Origin: Glossina fuscipes
Taxonomy: Eukaryota; Arthropoda; Insecta; Diptera; Glossinidae
Assembly (NCBI RefSeq): GCF_014805625.2
Contig: NW_023998416.1
Span: forward strand, 16,574,401-16,638,400
DNA length: 64,000 nt
Direction: 5' to 3'
Shown here: positions 1-14,330 of the stretch, piece after piece
How the letters are laid out: every line of letters begins with the position of its first letter
Numbering within the stretch: the stretch's first letter is position 1
The notes under the pieces: generated by a model
What the model saw: the letters and a program-made list of their open reading frames with translations, nothing else
Databases searched by the model: none
Told to the model about the DNA's origin: nothing
Made by a program: the position numbers and the translations under genes

Positions 1-439
1 TCTTGGATAACTCTCCTGTTTAGACAACGCATAAAAATTGTCAAGTTTTCTTATAAAGCTGATCTGTATTTTAATACGATCTTCAAAAATATTTATAGCA
101 AACTTTCAATCGACGTCGGAGTAATTTATAACTTATTGATACTAAAGTCAAAATTTTCAGTTTCTTAGTTATTATAGATGCATCACGTCTATCTTTATAA
201 AAGCCCACTACATTTTATTAAAAGATTATGCAACAAGTTCCCGTTTTCTATATCAACTTTTTTCGAAACTTGTAGCAATAGGCATTTTGGTCGAGTAAAT
301 TGTGTCATAACCTCACGCTGATTAATATTCCATTCAGGTAAATATGAAAACGGTATTTGTCAAGAGATGGCCCTAACACCATGTGTAGAGCACATACATA
401 TCCAAATTTCCATCTTCATCAGCATGAAGTTCCAAATTG

Positions 440-1192
440 TTTAAGCGATGTCTGTCCATCTGATATATATGCGATGCGCGTCGTCGACACTCACCTGATC
501 ACAAAAATGAAGGTAACGATTTGAAATTTGGAAGAAACATTGGAAGTCTTTGCGAGCAGATTGATATTGAAAATGGCCCATAGTGGTTAAAGCACAAACT
601 CGCAGTGAAGCGTAAGCTGAGCGCAACTACTTTTTTCTAAACTAAAAATTTGTGCCAGAAGCCAGAAGGCTGAAATTCTCCACATTTAGTTTACGTAAAA
701 CTCTAGTATTTATGTTTAAAAATAGAGAAAATCGGCCATGACAACACGAAATTACAAATGATTAAATTTTGTTTTTTTTAATTTTTTGAGATTTTTGCTT
801 ATTAATCATGAGGTAAACGAGACAAAACTATTTTCTACCTTCCTCAAATCACGATATATCATTTGCCTGAAAATAAATATGGGGGACACCAAAACCTGGT
901 GAATTAATTTCTTCGTAATAATACCAGCGATGTGGGTATCAAATGAAACAACGTGGTGTGCGGAATGCGACAAGCCAAGTGTTTTAATATTGAATTAATT
1001 GTGGTGGACGTCGAGACATGGTGGGTCAAATTTTCTTAACAAACCCCTTTTAGTGAATTAAAAAGCGAAAAAAGAATTTCATCCCATGCACTTTTGTATG
1101 ACAATAAATAGGAGCATGGGGCGATAAAGATTTCAGCGGTGGTGGCTATGCGAGATTAGTCTCTAGTCGCATATAAGCTTCTTACTTGTTTT
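440..1192 (+). repeat. Dispersed repeat family 2 copy
   Basis: Contains AAAAATGAAGGTAACGATTT, GGAAGAAACATTGGAAGTCT, AGAAGGCTGAAATTCTCC, TTCGTAATAATACCAGCGA and an end in GCTTCTTACTTG. It is collinear with 15370-16162. Confidence 0.65.
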
Positions 1193-2848
1193 TTTTGTAG
1201 TAGGGAATATTAGCAACAATAAGTAGTTATGATACTTATACACAACAATACAATAATACTACTTCTAACAACAATTATGTTGAGTTTTTTGCCAAGTAAA
1301 GAGCTTACGCTTAAGAATCCAACGCGTAAAAATTCGTGAATAGATCCAGGCATAGCTTGCATCAACCACGGGAATGAATCTCTTTGATGGGAAGATAGTA
1401 TTGGTGTGTTTGGTAGAACTAAAAGTCTGTTGAAGTCTGGTGAAGTGGTTAATGGTAAACGTCCCAACGACAATTAATCCATTTGAATAATGCGGTGTGC
1501 AGGAAACGAGTAAAATATTAAAGAATTCAACAACAAGACGGTTTTTTATACGATATCTGTCCACCCATCCACACAACAAAACGGTTCTCGAAGCGTTGGA
1601 AGTACTCAAGTGGAAAGTGTTAGTCCATCCCGCTTATTGATCAAACTCGAGTCGACCCGATTACTAACTGTTTGCATCGGTGACACACACATTCGCAGAG
1701 CACCGCTTCAGTGCCTCCTTAAATGTACGAAGAAGGCTCGTTCAAAAGATCGACAGTGTTTTTGGCATGGCATCTACAGATTGTTAAACAGCCGGGAAAA
1801 ATCTGTACCCAGCGATGACCAATTCTTTGAATAAACCAATTAATAAAATAGTTTCATAAAATAAACATGTATTTTCATAAACATAGATATGTACACATGC
1901 ACTTCCACCACCCTTGATTCATATTTTTTAACCGGTAGTTGTAAAGTTGTTGAAAATACATGCATACAATACGTGCATACAAACTTTGTCCCAAAACGAA
2001 TTGACGTTTTTTATTCGTTAGTAATAGTATAGCATTAATAACATGGCAGGTTCTCATCGAATAACGCAGTCGGATATATTTCAAAAATAAGCGCCTAGAC
2101 CTTGGCTGCACATATTTACTGTTATGATGAAGTACTTGAAAACATTACCGAAGAATGTCTACTTGTTTTAACTTAGCAGCCTGTTACCAATATACATTGA
2201 CATATGGTGGGAGCACCAATTGGATAAAGGTATTCGTTTGATATTGATATAGTGGAAGTAGTAGTTGGTCAATAACTCTTTATTATAAATTCCCCGTCCC
2301 TGATTTTTTCCCATGTCTCATTCGTTATGTAACGGAATAGAATATTAGTGCGACGATGCCGTATCGTGCACAAATCATATCGATGTCAAAAGAATAGTTT
2401 TGCAAATCGATAACATTGCAGACAATAGAACTAATATATGTGTCGTTCACAGTTTTTTCGTATTGTATACCTTATTTCGTTCACATTTCGACTTAACAAG
2501 CTTGAAATACTTCCGCGGTATAAAAAATATCTATCTATTCGTTTTGATATGTCCTGCATATAGGTTACATGCAGTACAACCCATATGTTGTTATGTATTG
2601 CTTCACAAAAGTTTTATGAATTTTAATAAATGTTTTCCAACATTTTCTCTACCCTTGTGTATTGTCATATGTTGTACATTTATAATACAAATAAATGCGT
2701 TGTACTTTGAATACGAGAGCTGAATACACAGTTGTATGTGCATCTGTGTATTTTGCTAACGTTAGTATGAAAATTATGTAAAACTAAAAATTCTAATTAT
2801 TATTACTTTATAGGTGGAGAACGCTTGCACAAACATAAGCACAAAAAC

Positions 2849-2864
2849 ATATATATATATATAT
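2849..2864. repeat. (AT)n microsatellite
   Basis: Eight AT units. Confidence 0.9.
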
Positions 2865-4029
2865 GCTCATACAAGCATGTATGCATTGTGCATACAGTTA
2901 AAATTATATGTTTAAATAAAATTTTTTTATTTTTCGAATAAAAGGATGTGGGTATACTAATTTCAATGTTACCTTTATACTTTGTACTGCTTGTACGACA
3001 TATTTGTAATTCGGACTCTTCACAATTATATATTATATATAAAGAAATCATTGGTAATAAGTAGTTGCGTATAAAACTAAAAATTGTAATTGAAGCCGTC
3101 AGTGTTTCCCAAAGTAAACATCATAAGTTTAAATAAGTTCAAAATTTAATATGATTCTGATTAACGCATAAAATCATTGAACGTTAAAAACGAATTGAGC
3201 TTCATATATTTATACACTTCGACAATTTCATTTGTATACTTTTTATTCGTAATGGAGGAGGGGGAACTAAGTGCGGCAACAAACTAATTATCTATCGTAT
3301 GTTATGGGACTTAAGACTATTCAGGCTGCGGGCATCCAAGATTCGTTGCAAAACAAATTCGGACTTTTTAACTGTTCGGCCATTTATTAATATTAAATGT
3401 GCAAATTAAGGAATGCATACTTACAAAAATTTAAAATGTTCTCGTAAAATTTAATAATTAATTTAGCATACATGGTGACCAAGTGAAAGAGATATTAGAC
3501 AAGTTGTTAATATTTTGGTTTAATAATTAAAAACTTGTTATCGTGCGAAATGTGAATTGTTGTCGAAACTCTATTTATTCTATAGTAAAAGTATATCGCA
3601 AGAAATCGAGAAAAATATTGTTAGTTGTTGTAGCAGTGTGATCTCAGTAAGCAGCATACGGGGAAGGAATTTCATGCTAAAGCGTACCAATTAGTTTAAG
3701 TGAAGATGTCCGATAAAGGAAAAGGATAGTGTAGGTAAATGTATGCAATGTAAGAGTTCTTTCATCATCTCATTTTTGATCAGTGTATTCGGTTCGAACA
3801 GGGCAATCCTATGCTTTAAGAATGATTAAACTCTGTCTTAGTTTACTAAATAATTGAAATAACAAGCATACCATTAACGGGCCCAGACGGGTAGGATATA
3901 AGTTCACAACATAAAAATTGATATTTATCCAGAGTAATCGAAGCTTGTAACAATCCAAAGTTTTTTATTCTGTCTGCGGTATACTAAATCTCATCGAAAA
4001 TTTCATAATTTTATGTAAACATATGGGTA

Positions 4030-4370
4030 TAAATACTAAATCGGTCTGGATCTGTTCGCCATGGCCCGTTATTAAGCACGATAAATTTATTCATATAACG
4101 ATTTTGCAAAAGAAGGCGTTATATGGGATGTGGTTGAAAAAGTGGTGCGATCCATTTTCAATAGCGTTCGTATTTGTGCCAATACATTTCGGTGGACAAA
4201 ATGTCATCAATATATCTAAAAAGTTGCGGTCTATAGGTTGAATTAGAATTACTTTCTGGGACGATCGGTATAATGAAAGGTAGATTTGTCTCAAGTGTAT
4301 CTGGGTGTTGCATACATCCGCGCAAAATTAATTTACGTTTGTGTCATAAGCGGTACGGGGTATAATGATG
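4030..4370 (+). repeat. Dispersed repeat family 1 copy
   Basis: Shares the segments for GTTATATGGGA, TTTTCAATAGCGTTCG, GCGGTCTATAGGTTGAA, CGATCGGTATAATGAAAGG and the closing CATAAGCGGTACGGGGTATAA with the copy at 27172-27895. The 5' part is missing. Confidence 0.55.
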
Positions 4371-6230
4371 CATGAAGAAAATATATGTTTTCCCCATGAA
4401 TACTTAAAGAATTTTGCAGGTTTCGCTGCAAATCTTCCCGGAAAGAATATTTTAAGATTATATGCGTCTGCTGTAGTGTCGATTGAAAATTTTCCATCCA
4501 TTTGTATGGCATATTTAGAGCTTAACAATGAAAAAACAATAGTTCGTCGCTTAAAATTGCTTCATTGTTTTTCAAAATATTCTTCTTATGGTCTATACAC
4601 GTTTGCTAACCTTTCAACTATTCATCATAGCATTTTTTCCATTCGCTGAGACACAATTTTCAAGTCAATGTAAACAACACAAGTCGTGTTTAAGTAACGT
4701 AACGAATAAGATGAAGGTTATGGTCAAAAATGTTAATCTGCCGAGTGGAAACTTCAAATCGCTCCTCGGTTTTGTCAAGGGTAAAAATATACATGGTGCC
4801 CTAGGTATATGACTTAGCTACACAACACCTAAAATGTCTTTAACGTAACATTTAATCACAAGTTATTTTATATCTCATCATATTTTTCGCTATTTTGCGT
4901 ATTAAGCAGAAATTCTGCAATTAGATTTATGCATGAGGTAAACATCGTGGCTTCTTTACCAATGCATCACAATGCAAAAAAATCTTAGTTACGCTGTGAG
5001 ATAAATCTCTATTCTGTTCTTTAGATGTAAGTAATATAGACCGATCATAGGATCATATTGATAGCACTTACTTTTATAGAAATATTTTAGGCGCCTTAAG
5101 ACTGGCTGGGTCTAACTTTGGATCGACTTGCTCTGTAAGCCGTAGTATTATTGTGTAAATAAATTTTAAATTCTTAGGACATTTAGAATCTCTTTCACTT
5201 TTTGGATATAGTGAGCGGATGTTTTCAATTTTTAAGCTCGATCTCTAAAATATAATTAAGGACAACCTTTTTATATTAGTTTGATACCTGACTTTTATAA
5301 TTCTATAGCTGATCACATGTGCTTCGACTGGCCCTCAGCCTTCCATGTGAGGAGAAGACAATTAAAAACTTGTACAGCTTGATGAGCATGGCATGGGATA
5401 TCTTGTTGGTATAATTTGCTTTATGTGCATTTATAGAAAGTCAAATATGGTCAGTTGCGCGACCACTCTAATATTTATGATTATAAATCCATAAAATTTA
5501 CTGTATGTACCTTTACTTGTAAATACATGTGTAAACTATCAAGTGAGCCATAAATAATGTTTTGGAAAAGCGTTAACAAAGCATATTCAAACGTAAATTG
5601 TGTTAATATAACATTTTGCTCTGAAATGAATATCAAAACTGGTAGGTGGCAAAACAAAAACAAACACAACAACGAAAATTGATTAAAAATGACAAACGCT
5701 CATACGTATAAGGAGAATATTATTATTTGAGAAAATTTTTAGTTACATAAAAGCGAGGAAGAAGTAGAGGCTATGCATTTTAAAAGGTATTTTGACAATC
5801 ACTCAATTAAAAGGACTTAATTTAAATTCTTTTACCCTAAGAACGGTCAGGATCCACACGTCCTGCTAGCTCCTGGTGTTGAAAGAAGACGTTTTCAAAA
5901 TTGTCGTCGAACGATAATACAATAGGTCACTATCTTTCCACTAACCAAAATTATCGGGTCTAAAAGGGACGGGAAAAGCATTAGAGTTCTGATATTTCCT
6001 TCCAAGTCAGTCCTGAGAACAATTGCAGCTGCTACTCCAGAATGCTTTGCCCTCGACTGGCGTTTCAAAATTTGTCAATATAGAACTTGTTAAAAGCAGA
6101 ATGACTGCGTATCTTACGTGGTTCGGTTTTTGTTGTATATCGGCGACGAAGCAACGTAGGCCCCGAAAGCGCTTGAAAATTCAGTAAAGTCATTATAAGC
6201 ATTTGAAGGATGATGTTTATGATCGCACCT

Positions 6231-6251
6231 CCGTCATTGCATCAATGACGG
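6231..6251. other. Perfect 9-bp hairpin
   Basis: CCGTCATTG, a 3-nt loop and CAATGACGG. It lies in otherwise featureless DNA and no neighbouring gene explains it. Confidence 0.6.
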
Positions 6252-9200
6252 TGATATTCAAACGAACCTGAAAAGTTTTTCATGGGCTCGATCGATTTCA
6301 CCTAAGCCTAACCTAGAGAAATTATATACCACCTAACGAACTTTGTTAATTTGCCAAAGAGTTTTCTTTAACTGGGAAAGGTCATTGTTATCGCATCGAC
6401 ATGCTCGCCTTTCCTTCATTATTTGAAATCTCTAAGCTTCAACAAATTTTGATAGAGGATAGAAGCATTGCATACAATACAAAGTTTTTGTTGATTTACT
6501 CGATGTAAAATTAAATAAAAAGATGGTTGCCCCTAACTGTATTATATGGTAAAATCGGTCATTTATTGAAAAACTTCGTTGTTAAGATTTTCATAATTCG
6601 CCTTAAAAAGGTTGGTGTAAACGCACTTGCGGAAATTGTATAGCTGTATAACTTTGCGTCCGCAAAGCTTTCAGCCAATTCAATTTTTGACTTCTTGGTA
6701 AGAACAAAAGCGCTTGGGCGTGTGCTATTGAGTAAAGCAAGTGATAGATACAGGGAGCAATGTCTGGGGGAAGAATAGGATTTCACATTTCAATGCTTTC
6801 AACTAAATTTTTACCGACTGGGACATTAGGTCAAGTATTGCCTTACTGCAAAGTCATGTGTCATGTCGCTCGATAAATTGCGGCCGTTTGTCTCTCGATG
6901 CTTATCAGCGCATCTCATAGTAGATTACATCTAGCTGATCTTATTAAACATAGAACATTGCCTTTGAACTCGAATGCGGGTTTTTCATATCAAAATCAAC
7001 ATTGTTGAAGCGTTTTTTTACCAATAGAGGTGCAATCGTAGGCGATATACAGAATCCGATGAACCTAAGCCGCAGTTGTCTTCACATTAAAGCAATAAGT
7101 TAAATCTTTTGCAAATGATAAGAATTTGCTTCGCAAACAACCATTTTCAATAGTGTATAACGGCCATAATGTTTCGATGGGTTTTCATTGAGAAGTACGC
7201 GAAGTTATTATATGGCGTCTATATGTGCAAATGCCGCTTAAGTCATCTATTGGAAAACGGCTGAAGCCATCTATCGTTTACGAACGTGTTCAATTACTTC
7301 ATTATATTAGTGCGGTGAGCAGATGCGGTTGCAAGCTAATTTGCATTATTATTGTTTAGTAATGCGGTTTTCCTCGCACTATGCTCTGCCGTGACAAGAT
7401 TTGCTTTGTGGTTTTGTACATTTGCGGTAAAAAACAATCGAAACCTTTAGGTGACAGTTGGGGTTTTCTAAAGTGTTCTTAGGGTTCTCAGAAGCGCTAG
7501 TGTAATAAGTGTTGAAATCAGGCATTCAACGATGGCAGGCATATGGTACGAAGAGAATAATATAATTAGTGAATATTAATCTTCTGATGATTTCTTGATG
7601 TCTTTAAGCAGTTTCAAAAAAATTATTAAAAAGACTGCAGACGGAAATGTTATGTGAAAACTTTCCTGTAATTAGTGAATTCATAAATAAACACTTAATG
7701 AGCGTTAAGACGCATGTAAGATTTTGTAATAACACAAAACTAATCATAAACTTACGTTATGTGCACATACAACATTATAAGGTATAAGTAAGTGTTGAGC
7801 ATATCAATAATACATAATTAGTGTTTGCAAAGTGTTTGCTTTCAGTTTAATTATGCATAATGAGTTGTGATTTTAGACAGACTGTAAAGTGAACTCGTTC
7901 ATGAGAACAGGCAAATTTTAATGAATTTAGGAGCGAAGACATTAAATAGAATTTTATTAAAATTTAATTTTAATACAGTAAAGTGTTGATGAGTGCGACA
8001 TATGACTATGGATAAAATTATAAGAAAATTGTAGATCTGGGGCGACTAAAAATTATCGCTACATGGTATATAGATCAAAGAAATATGTACGATATAAGAA
8101 CTCAATATTTTTGTCGGTGAATTCATAATTTGGTCTTTAATGCTAAAGGTAAAAACAATGGATTTATAACTAGGAAAATATAGTGTACTATATTTGTTGG
8201 ATATGACATCGAAGATGTAAAGAAAAAGAAATGTGACAAAACGCAATGTAAAGAATAGGAAAGTATTTTTGATGAAAGTCCATACACTTTTTACTTAGAC
8301 AGATGTGAGCCTTCCAAAGCAAACTCAGTTAACTATTGCCAATGCTTTAGCCAGCGCTTTTGATGTTGACATTGTTTTTGGAACTTGAGTATCAGATGCT
8401 TTATCAGCCCGATCTCTTCCGGTAACGAGCATCTGAACGTCTTCCGCATCTATACATTAAGTTCTTTTTTCATTTCCTCAATCTCATTTCTTTTATTTCC
8501 ATCACTTGAAAACTATAGAAAAGAAAGAAAAGCAGTATAGTCCGCGGAGAAGGAAAATATTACTGGGTCATAAACTGCTTCTGCTCACCGTAGCATACGG
8601 TTTCCTCAGTATGTACACACTAATTAACTTATGTTTGTGAAACTGCTTCACTACCAAGTCCGATTTTTTGCCACATTTTTTTGCTTCGGTGTAACTTCTG
8701 TAAACGGAATAAAACTTATGGAGTTATGTGGACATCATTTATTATTTTTATTTATTTATTTATTTATTGAAAGTACGCGAACAACATTTTCCCAAAGCTT
8801 CAAGGCGGTCAGTCCGAAAATCGAAGCGAGACAGCCTTTTGAATATGCCAGCTGGGAGTATGGTTGATATTTATTTTATCACAAGTAAATTGAGCTTCAT
8901 CCCTGCAATACCCTGCAACCACACTAAAAAAGTACTAATGTTAAAGTTATAGGCATTAACTAATATAAAATTTAAAAGTAAAAGTAAATGAAAGTACGTC
9001 AACGTTAAAATAAATGTAAAGAGAACAGGAACGGAAGCTTAAAAGAAAAGCACTATATAATGCGTAACTGCATACTACTACATACGTTGAGGTTAAAACT
9101 AAATAGCATTGTCAACAGTTGACTTAGTTTAAAACAGTGAACTGTGTGAAGAACACTCTATATATATCGATATGTTTGACAATTTTCAAAATATCAACTA

Positions 9201-9559
9201 CTCAAGCGTATTACAATGATGTTAAGAAAAAACAATAAAAATTGAAAAAATGCAGTAACCATAAGAAGAACTTAAGAGGGCCCTATAGTTCATTTCATGA
9301 ATGCACATCGATAAACGTCGTAATTTAAGCCGATTGCGATAAATTTTCAAAAGCTTATACCAAATCACGGGGAATACTGATTGGATACAGTTAGGATTCA
9401 GCTTATGCAAGAATGGGACACTTGATATGATTTCTGGACGTCGAGGAACCATCACACAAATGATAATGCTCATTGAAATTACAGCCTGTAGCTCTCAACG
9501 GATGAAACAATTCGCAGTTACTCGCACGCTAAGTCAAATTAATGAGCTTAATGCTTAAT

Positions 9560-10055
9560 AATGCTTACTAGATCAAGACGGAACGCTTATGTTCAATTCT
9601 TTAAGCAAAACCGCAGAGTTCATTTCATCCCCTCGGTGATTAAGTCCAGCCAGATATCATTGTATGGTGACGATGTTAAAACGTTTTCTTCCTTCTCCTG
9701 GGAATCGCAATCGTATCAATTTTAAATTGACTTAAATAATGTGGTTAAATGTTTCTTCTTAAATTTTATGAAATTCGGTCTAAAAAACTGCATCTTTCTT
9801 AAGAAGGATGTCGTGCAATGCGAAACATTTCACAAGTTGGAAAATGTAGATTCGTTCTTCGATTTCGGGGTTCTATTCGATCAAAGATTACGCTTTAATT
9901 TCCACGTTGAGTTCATTTTAAGTAAAGCTAGGCCTGGTCTAGGTTTCATTAAGAGGTGGTCCAAAGAGCTGAAATATCCTTACATTGCAAAAAAACATGA
10001 CAACAAGACAACTCTACTTAACACGTGCGATTTATCTATGCCGCATTTAAACTAA
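9560..10055 (+). pseudogene. Non-LTR retrotransposon reverse-transcriptase remnant
   Basis: The clearest frame (9741-10055) contains the C-terminal RT pattern of jockey-like elements: a VxxDFGVLFDQRLRFNFHVEF block followed by SKARPGLGFIKRWSKEL. Sequence from about 9560 looks like the preceding RT portion in broken frames. There is no upstream endonuclease and no tail, so this is a fragment. Confidence 0.65.
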
Positions 10056-10954
10056 CTTGCATCTCATTATGATTAAAAAATTAACTGGTGTTGTTTACTG
10101 TTGTCGGTTGCCAAGCTTTTGCAAGTTTGCAATAATTTAGGGGGTTATTTACAACTTGATTCTGTACTGGCTGTGGGTGTGCCCGTGTATCAGTTGTGTA
10201 CATGCTTTTTGCCTTATTATTATTTAATTATTATTATTTTTTTTCTCTATTTCTCCTTGTAATAATAATTACTATAAGATTTACTTCTAAGAGTCAATTG
10301 AATTCAGTTGGTAATTTACTTTACCTGACTTACATGAGTACATAAATAAGTGAACAATAAAAATTAAAAATTTCAATTTTCCGTGTTTATAAAAACACGT
10401 ACAACTCTGCAACAATTGAGTGTATTGGTATAAAATTCTATATAGATGATAAAGACAATGCTATCAATCCAAAAAAAAGAAGGAAGTTATTTCATGTCTT
10501 TCTGTCAGTACTCGCAAGGTTTAAATAAAAAATGTACGTCATTTTTTTTTGCAGACGGTATTAGGCATTGATAATCCTATAGAGCTCGATCTAGGGACAT
10601 ATATAATAGAAAATATACGTGCATCGTATGAAAATGCTGGAAAAACATTTTACTCGAAGTATGGACCATTGTCAGCTGTCCATTTTTCCTGTCTGCCCGG
10701 AAATTTGTGGATTCTATCCCAGAAAAACTGTGTCTATTTTCAGGCGGTTTGCCTGTCGTCCAGTATGTCCTACATTTTCGTAAAAAGTGAAGCGCAGCTT
10801 GACAAACGCGTAACAAGTGTTAATCGGGAGGACTTGAGTTTGATGAATAAGCCACATGGGCTAGCACTTCCCAGTTAAGCGCATCTCACGAAACGGTTTT
10901 GCTGGCTGAAGAGATGAACAAATGTCATGTAAAAAAACGACTTTTGTTTACTTT

Positions 10955-11205
10955 TCATACCCAACACTGAAGGGTGGGAGTATACTCCCTTTGTATTTTT
11001 TTGTTATGTATGCGACACACAAAAAAGCCCGAAATTTTGAATTGATTAAGTTAAGTCTCTCGGTCCGTGTCTGTGTGTCTGTGTAATGTTTATTGTTGGC
11101 ACTCTCCTGGTCGCACAAATGAAGATATCAACTTAAATTTGATAGTTGTTGCATGCGGGTTGATATTTAGAATGGGTCGAATTGGTCAGAGCAAATGCCC
11201 GCAGT
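10955..11205 (+). repeat. Dispersed repeat family 2 fragment (5' part)
   Basis: Contains CATACCCAACACTGAAGGG, TCTCTCGGTCCGTGTCTG and CGCACAAATGAAGATATCAA, matching the first third of the family. The open frames just downstream do not look like a gene. Confidence 0.45.
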
Positions 11206-11689
11206 GGAGCATACACCGAAGGCAAATTTGTCTTTTTTAATAAAAATTTGGGGCTTTTGCTCGTTCCTCAGGAAGTATAAATGTTGGAAGGTTGAAGGCA
11301 CATCTACTTTACAAGGCACTTTACTCTTTATTGATTCATTTTTCATTCCCGCTGAAATTACGACGCAACGCGGATTCTCCCTTTTGTCGTTTAGACAAAG
11401 AAAGGATGCCTTGGCGAATGCTCCTTATTTGACACAATACCTACGACATTTGCGTTGCCTGTACCACGTTTGCTTATTGTTGCTAAATATCCAAGTTGTA
11501 AATGAAAAACACAACTTCAGATATGCATGTACCCTATTCGCCTATTCCGGTTTTTTATTTATATATCTACTACTGCCACGAACTGGTGTTTATTATAGTT
11601 TAAGCCATTTGCATGCCGGTAATAATAGAAATAAACAAAAAAAATTGTAATAAGAAAATCTTAGTTGGTCCGTTCGTCTTCGGGGCATA

Positions 11690-11945
11690 ATACGCCGTTG
11701 CACCAGAGTTCATCAAAATGTCACAAAAATTGCGAACTATAGGTTGAATATAAGAAGACAAGGTGGAGAGACGGACCGAGGAGATTAGATCGCTACTGAT
11801 TCACGAAGTAGAATTACTTTCTGGATCGATTTTTATAATAAAAGGTGTATCTATTTCATGTCCTTCTGGCTGTCGCAAATATTTGCACAAACTTAATATA
11901 CCCTTATACCAGAGGTGGTGTAGGGCGTACTCACTTCAGTTTGAT
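11690..11945 (+). repeat. Dispersed repeat family 1 fragment
   Basis: Contains TTGCGAACTATAGGTTGAA, a TATAATAAAAGGTGTATCTA run, a TCCTTCTGGCTGTCGCAAAT segment, GCACAAACTTAATATACCC and the closing GGTGTAGGG. This is the 3' part of the family. Confidence 0.55.
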
Positions 11946-12738
11946 GAAAACGCTAGATTGGACTTAATAATGTTGGTGGTAATAATGGCGGTGATCAGAC
12001 TACCATATAACGAAGTGAACATAACTCGCTTGGAAGAACTAATTCCCAAATTATCTTTCTCTTATTCTTTTATTGCTTGTTGTTGTATTGCTTTGTAAGT
12101 TATATGATGACGTAATCCATTTATGGTTTTTTTCGTTTTTTTTAGAGGCTTCACCACTTTAGAGGGTAAAATTCTGCTCCACTTAAAATTAAAATTTTGC
12201 ACACAAATAATTTGCAAAAAAAAGATTTCATTGTGCAGCTTTGCGACGGGTGCATGCAAAGCATCGTTAAACTTGTTTCACATATTATGGAACATGTTAT
12301 GACTTTTATTTTTCATGCAATTCCGAATAGGCTGAAGTGTGTGCATGCACTTGTTTATTAGCAAACAGTTTAATAAACGTACATATTTAGCAAACAATTA
12401 TAAATAGTTTTTCTCTTTTTTATTTTTAATTTCCTACTTAACTTTATTTGAATTACCCTCGGGGTTAGGGCAGCAATAGTCAAACCAACATTATTATAAA
12501 AGTTCTGCAGGCGGAATCTGTACTAAGCCATAACAAGAACAGTCCTCGTTTCCACAACCTAACTGGCCGTAACTTCTTCTTGCTCGCTTTTATTTACGCT
12601 GTGAGTAAAAGATGTTTAAGTGCAACTACTAAAGCCACATATCCACCCAATTGCAACACAAATACAATCCTAGCAATGGCATTTACATGCGTACATCTAT
12701 TCGCATATATATAACAAAAGTTTCAACACACACACATT

Positions 12739-12758
12739 TATATATATATATATATATA
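12739..12758. repeat. (TA)n microsatellite
   Basis: About ten TA units preceded by a short CA run. Confidence 0.9.
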
Positions 12759-13164
12759 CGCTTATATGCTTTGTAAGCTAATAAATTAAAAAAGTTTTTT
12801 CTTCCATATTAATAGATGTAAAGAGAGAAAATATAAATACGTTTGTAAAACAAAAAACAGAAAAAAATAAAAAATAAACAGAAACAGAAGGCGTTCAAAA
12901 ACTTCTATACATATTTACTGACCGAATGACTTAGTGAACGTATGTCTAACTCGTATTTAAAAAATAAAAAAAAATAAATAAATGCATGCGTATGTGTATG
13001 TGGGACACATTAATAAACAAATCCTGCACACTTACACATAACTGAAGAGTTAGCATCAAGCGCTTGACCAACATTCATCAGCGGCACAGCTTAACAAGTT
13101 TAATTAATAATCCGCCCTTTCATATGGCTTTAACGGGGAGGAAACAGAAAATCTTTTTGGAGTA

Positions 13165-13188
13165 TTTTTTTTTTTTTTTTTTTTTTTT
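13165..13188. repeat. Poly-T tract
   Basis: Uninterrupted run of about 24 T. It could be the A-tail of a minus-strand retroelement, but no body is recognisable beside it. Confidence 0.85.
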
Positions 13189-14079
13189 CATTATTAACTT
13201 TGTAAACTTTTCTTCTCCCCTTAGCCGCCTTATATTCAGATAACCAATTATTACATAGAACGTTTGTTCATATAAATTAGGCGAATTCTTGCAAAGAACT
13301 TATTTTTAACCACGTCATACACTAAAAATAAAAAATGGGGTAGAGCGAGTGCAAGCGAGAAAAAAAGGAATGTTTGGTGCAATTAAAAGAAGCCAAGTGA
13401 CCCTTAAACCCTACTAAAATTAATTGCATTTTTATATGTTGAAAATGTAACAGTTAGTGTGAAAAGATCTTGCAACAACAGCAAACAACGAAGCCTCTTC
13501 GCTGATGCGCTGGACAAAAAAAGGTGGTACGGGAGAAATGCTCATTAACAATGCCGCAAAGTAATGTCACAGACCCAACACAAATTAGTGGCTTTCTCCC
13601 TTGTCGGTTTTAAAAGCATATTATTATATATAAGTAGTAGAAGGAAAATATGAGAGTTTCTTTTATTTTTTTATAAAAATATTAAATTTAAAAATTTTTG
13701 CCTTGAATATGAAAAAGGAATCTTTCTTTTTTCTAATTTTCTTTACCATACAATACGTGTCAGTTAATAAATCATATTCGCATGTTAGGTAATTTTCTTA
13801 AGACACATTTTCGTTCTCACTAGTGGTGCGTATAAGTGGTGTAATGCAAAGCGTGCAGAAAGGAATAAGAAAATAGAAAAAAGTGTCAAATGAAGGAAAC
13901 ATTTAATAAATATGTATTAGACCTTTTCACGCTAATTTACGCAGTGGTTGGATGCTGTTGCAATAGAATTCAGCGGTTCTTAATTATTACTCTATACTTT
14001 TACATTCCCTCTTAAGTATATAATGTGATGCCATTTTTGTACTTTACACCATTTGTGATGGTTGTGATCGATCCACATT

Positions 14080-14330
14080 TCATTATATCGATTGATTTAG
14101 ACAATAAGCCTGATTCCTGCATTAAAACCAATCTAAGCTTGTCTCTCCATCCGCCCATCTTTGTTTCTTGTGTTCAAGCTGACGGCCGTAATTTGTGAGA
14201 TATTTTGATGAAATTTAGGACCCTGACGAGTGTTTGTACAAGCACAATGGGAACGGCTTGGATCCGACGCCTTTTTTGAATATGCCCTCTTATTTTGAAA
14301 AGTTGTTTCACGAAGTATAAGGCATTTAAT
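14080..14330 (-). repeat. Dispersed repeat family 1 fragment, reverse
   Basis: Reverse-oriented segments for TATATCGATTGATTTAGA, CCATCCGCCCATCTTTGTTT, GTGTTCAAGCTGACGGCCG and GATATTTTGATGAAATT match the complement of the + copies. Confidence 0.45.

Larger units (their letters stand above)
1193..9559. other. Intergenic or intronic AT-rich DNA, no gene recognised
   Basis: Apart from the family 1 copy at 4030-4370 and the hairpin at 6231-6251, I see only short unsupported frames under 110 codons with no domain motif. The stretch could be intergenic or lie in a long intron of a gene outside the window. Confidence 0.5.

Noticed and set aside
10549..10878. 109-codon open frame resembling an exon after a pyrimidine-rich acceptor
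   Set aside because: No domain motif and no partner exon found. The acceptor-like run is common in this AT-rich DNA.
11195..11650. 151-codon open frame
   Set aside because: No recognisable domain. It begins inside a family 2 repeat fragment, and its composition is noise-like.
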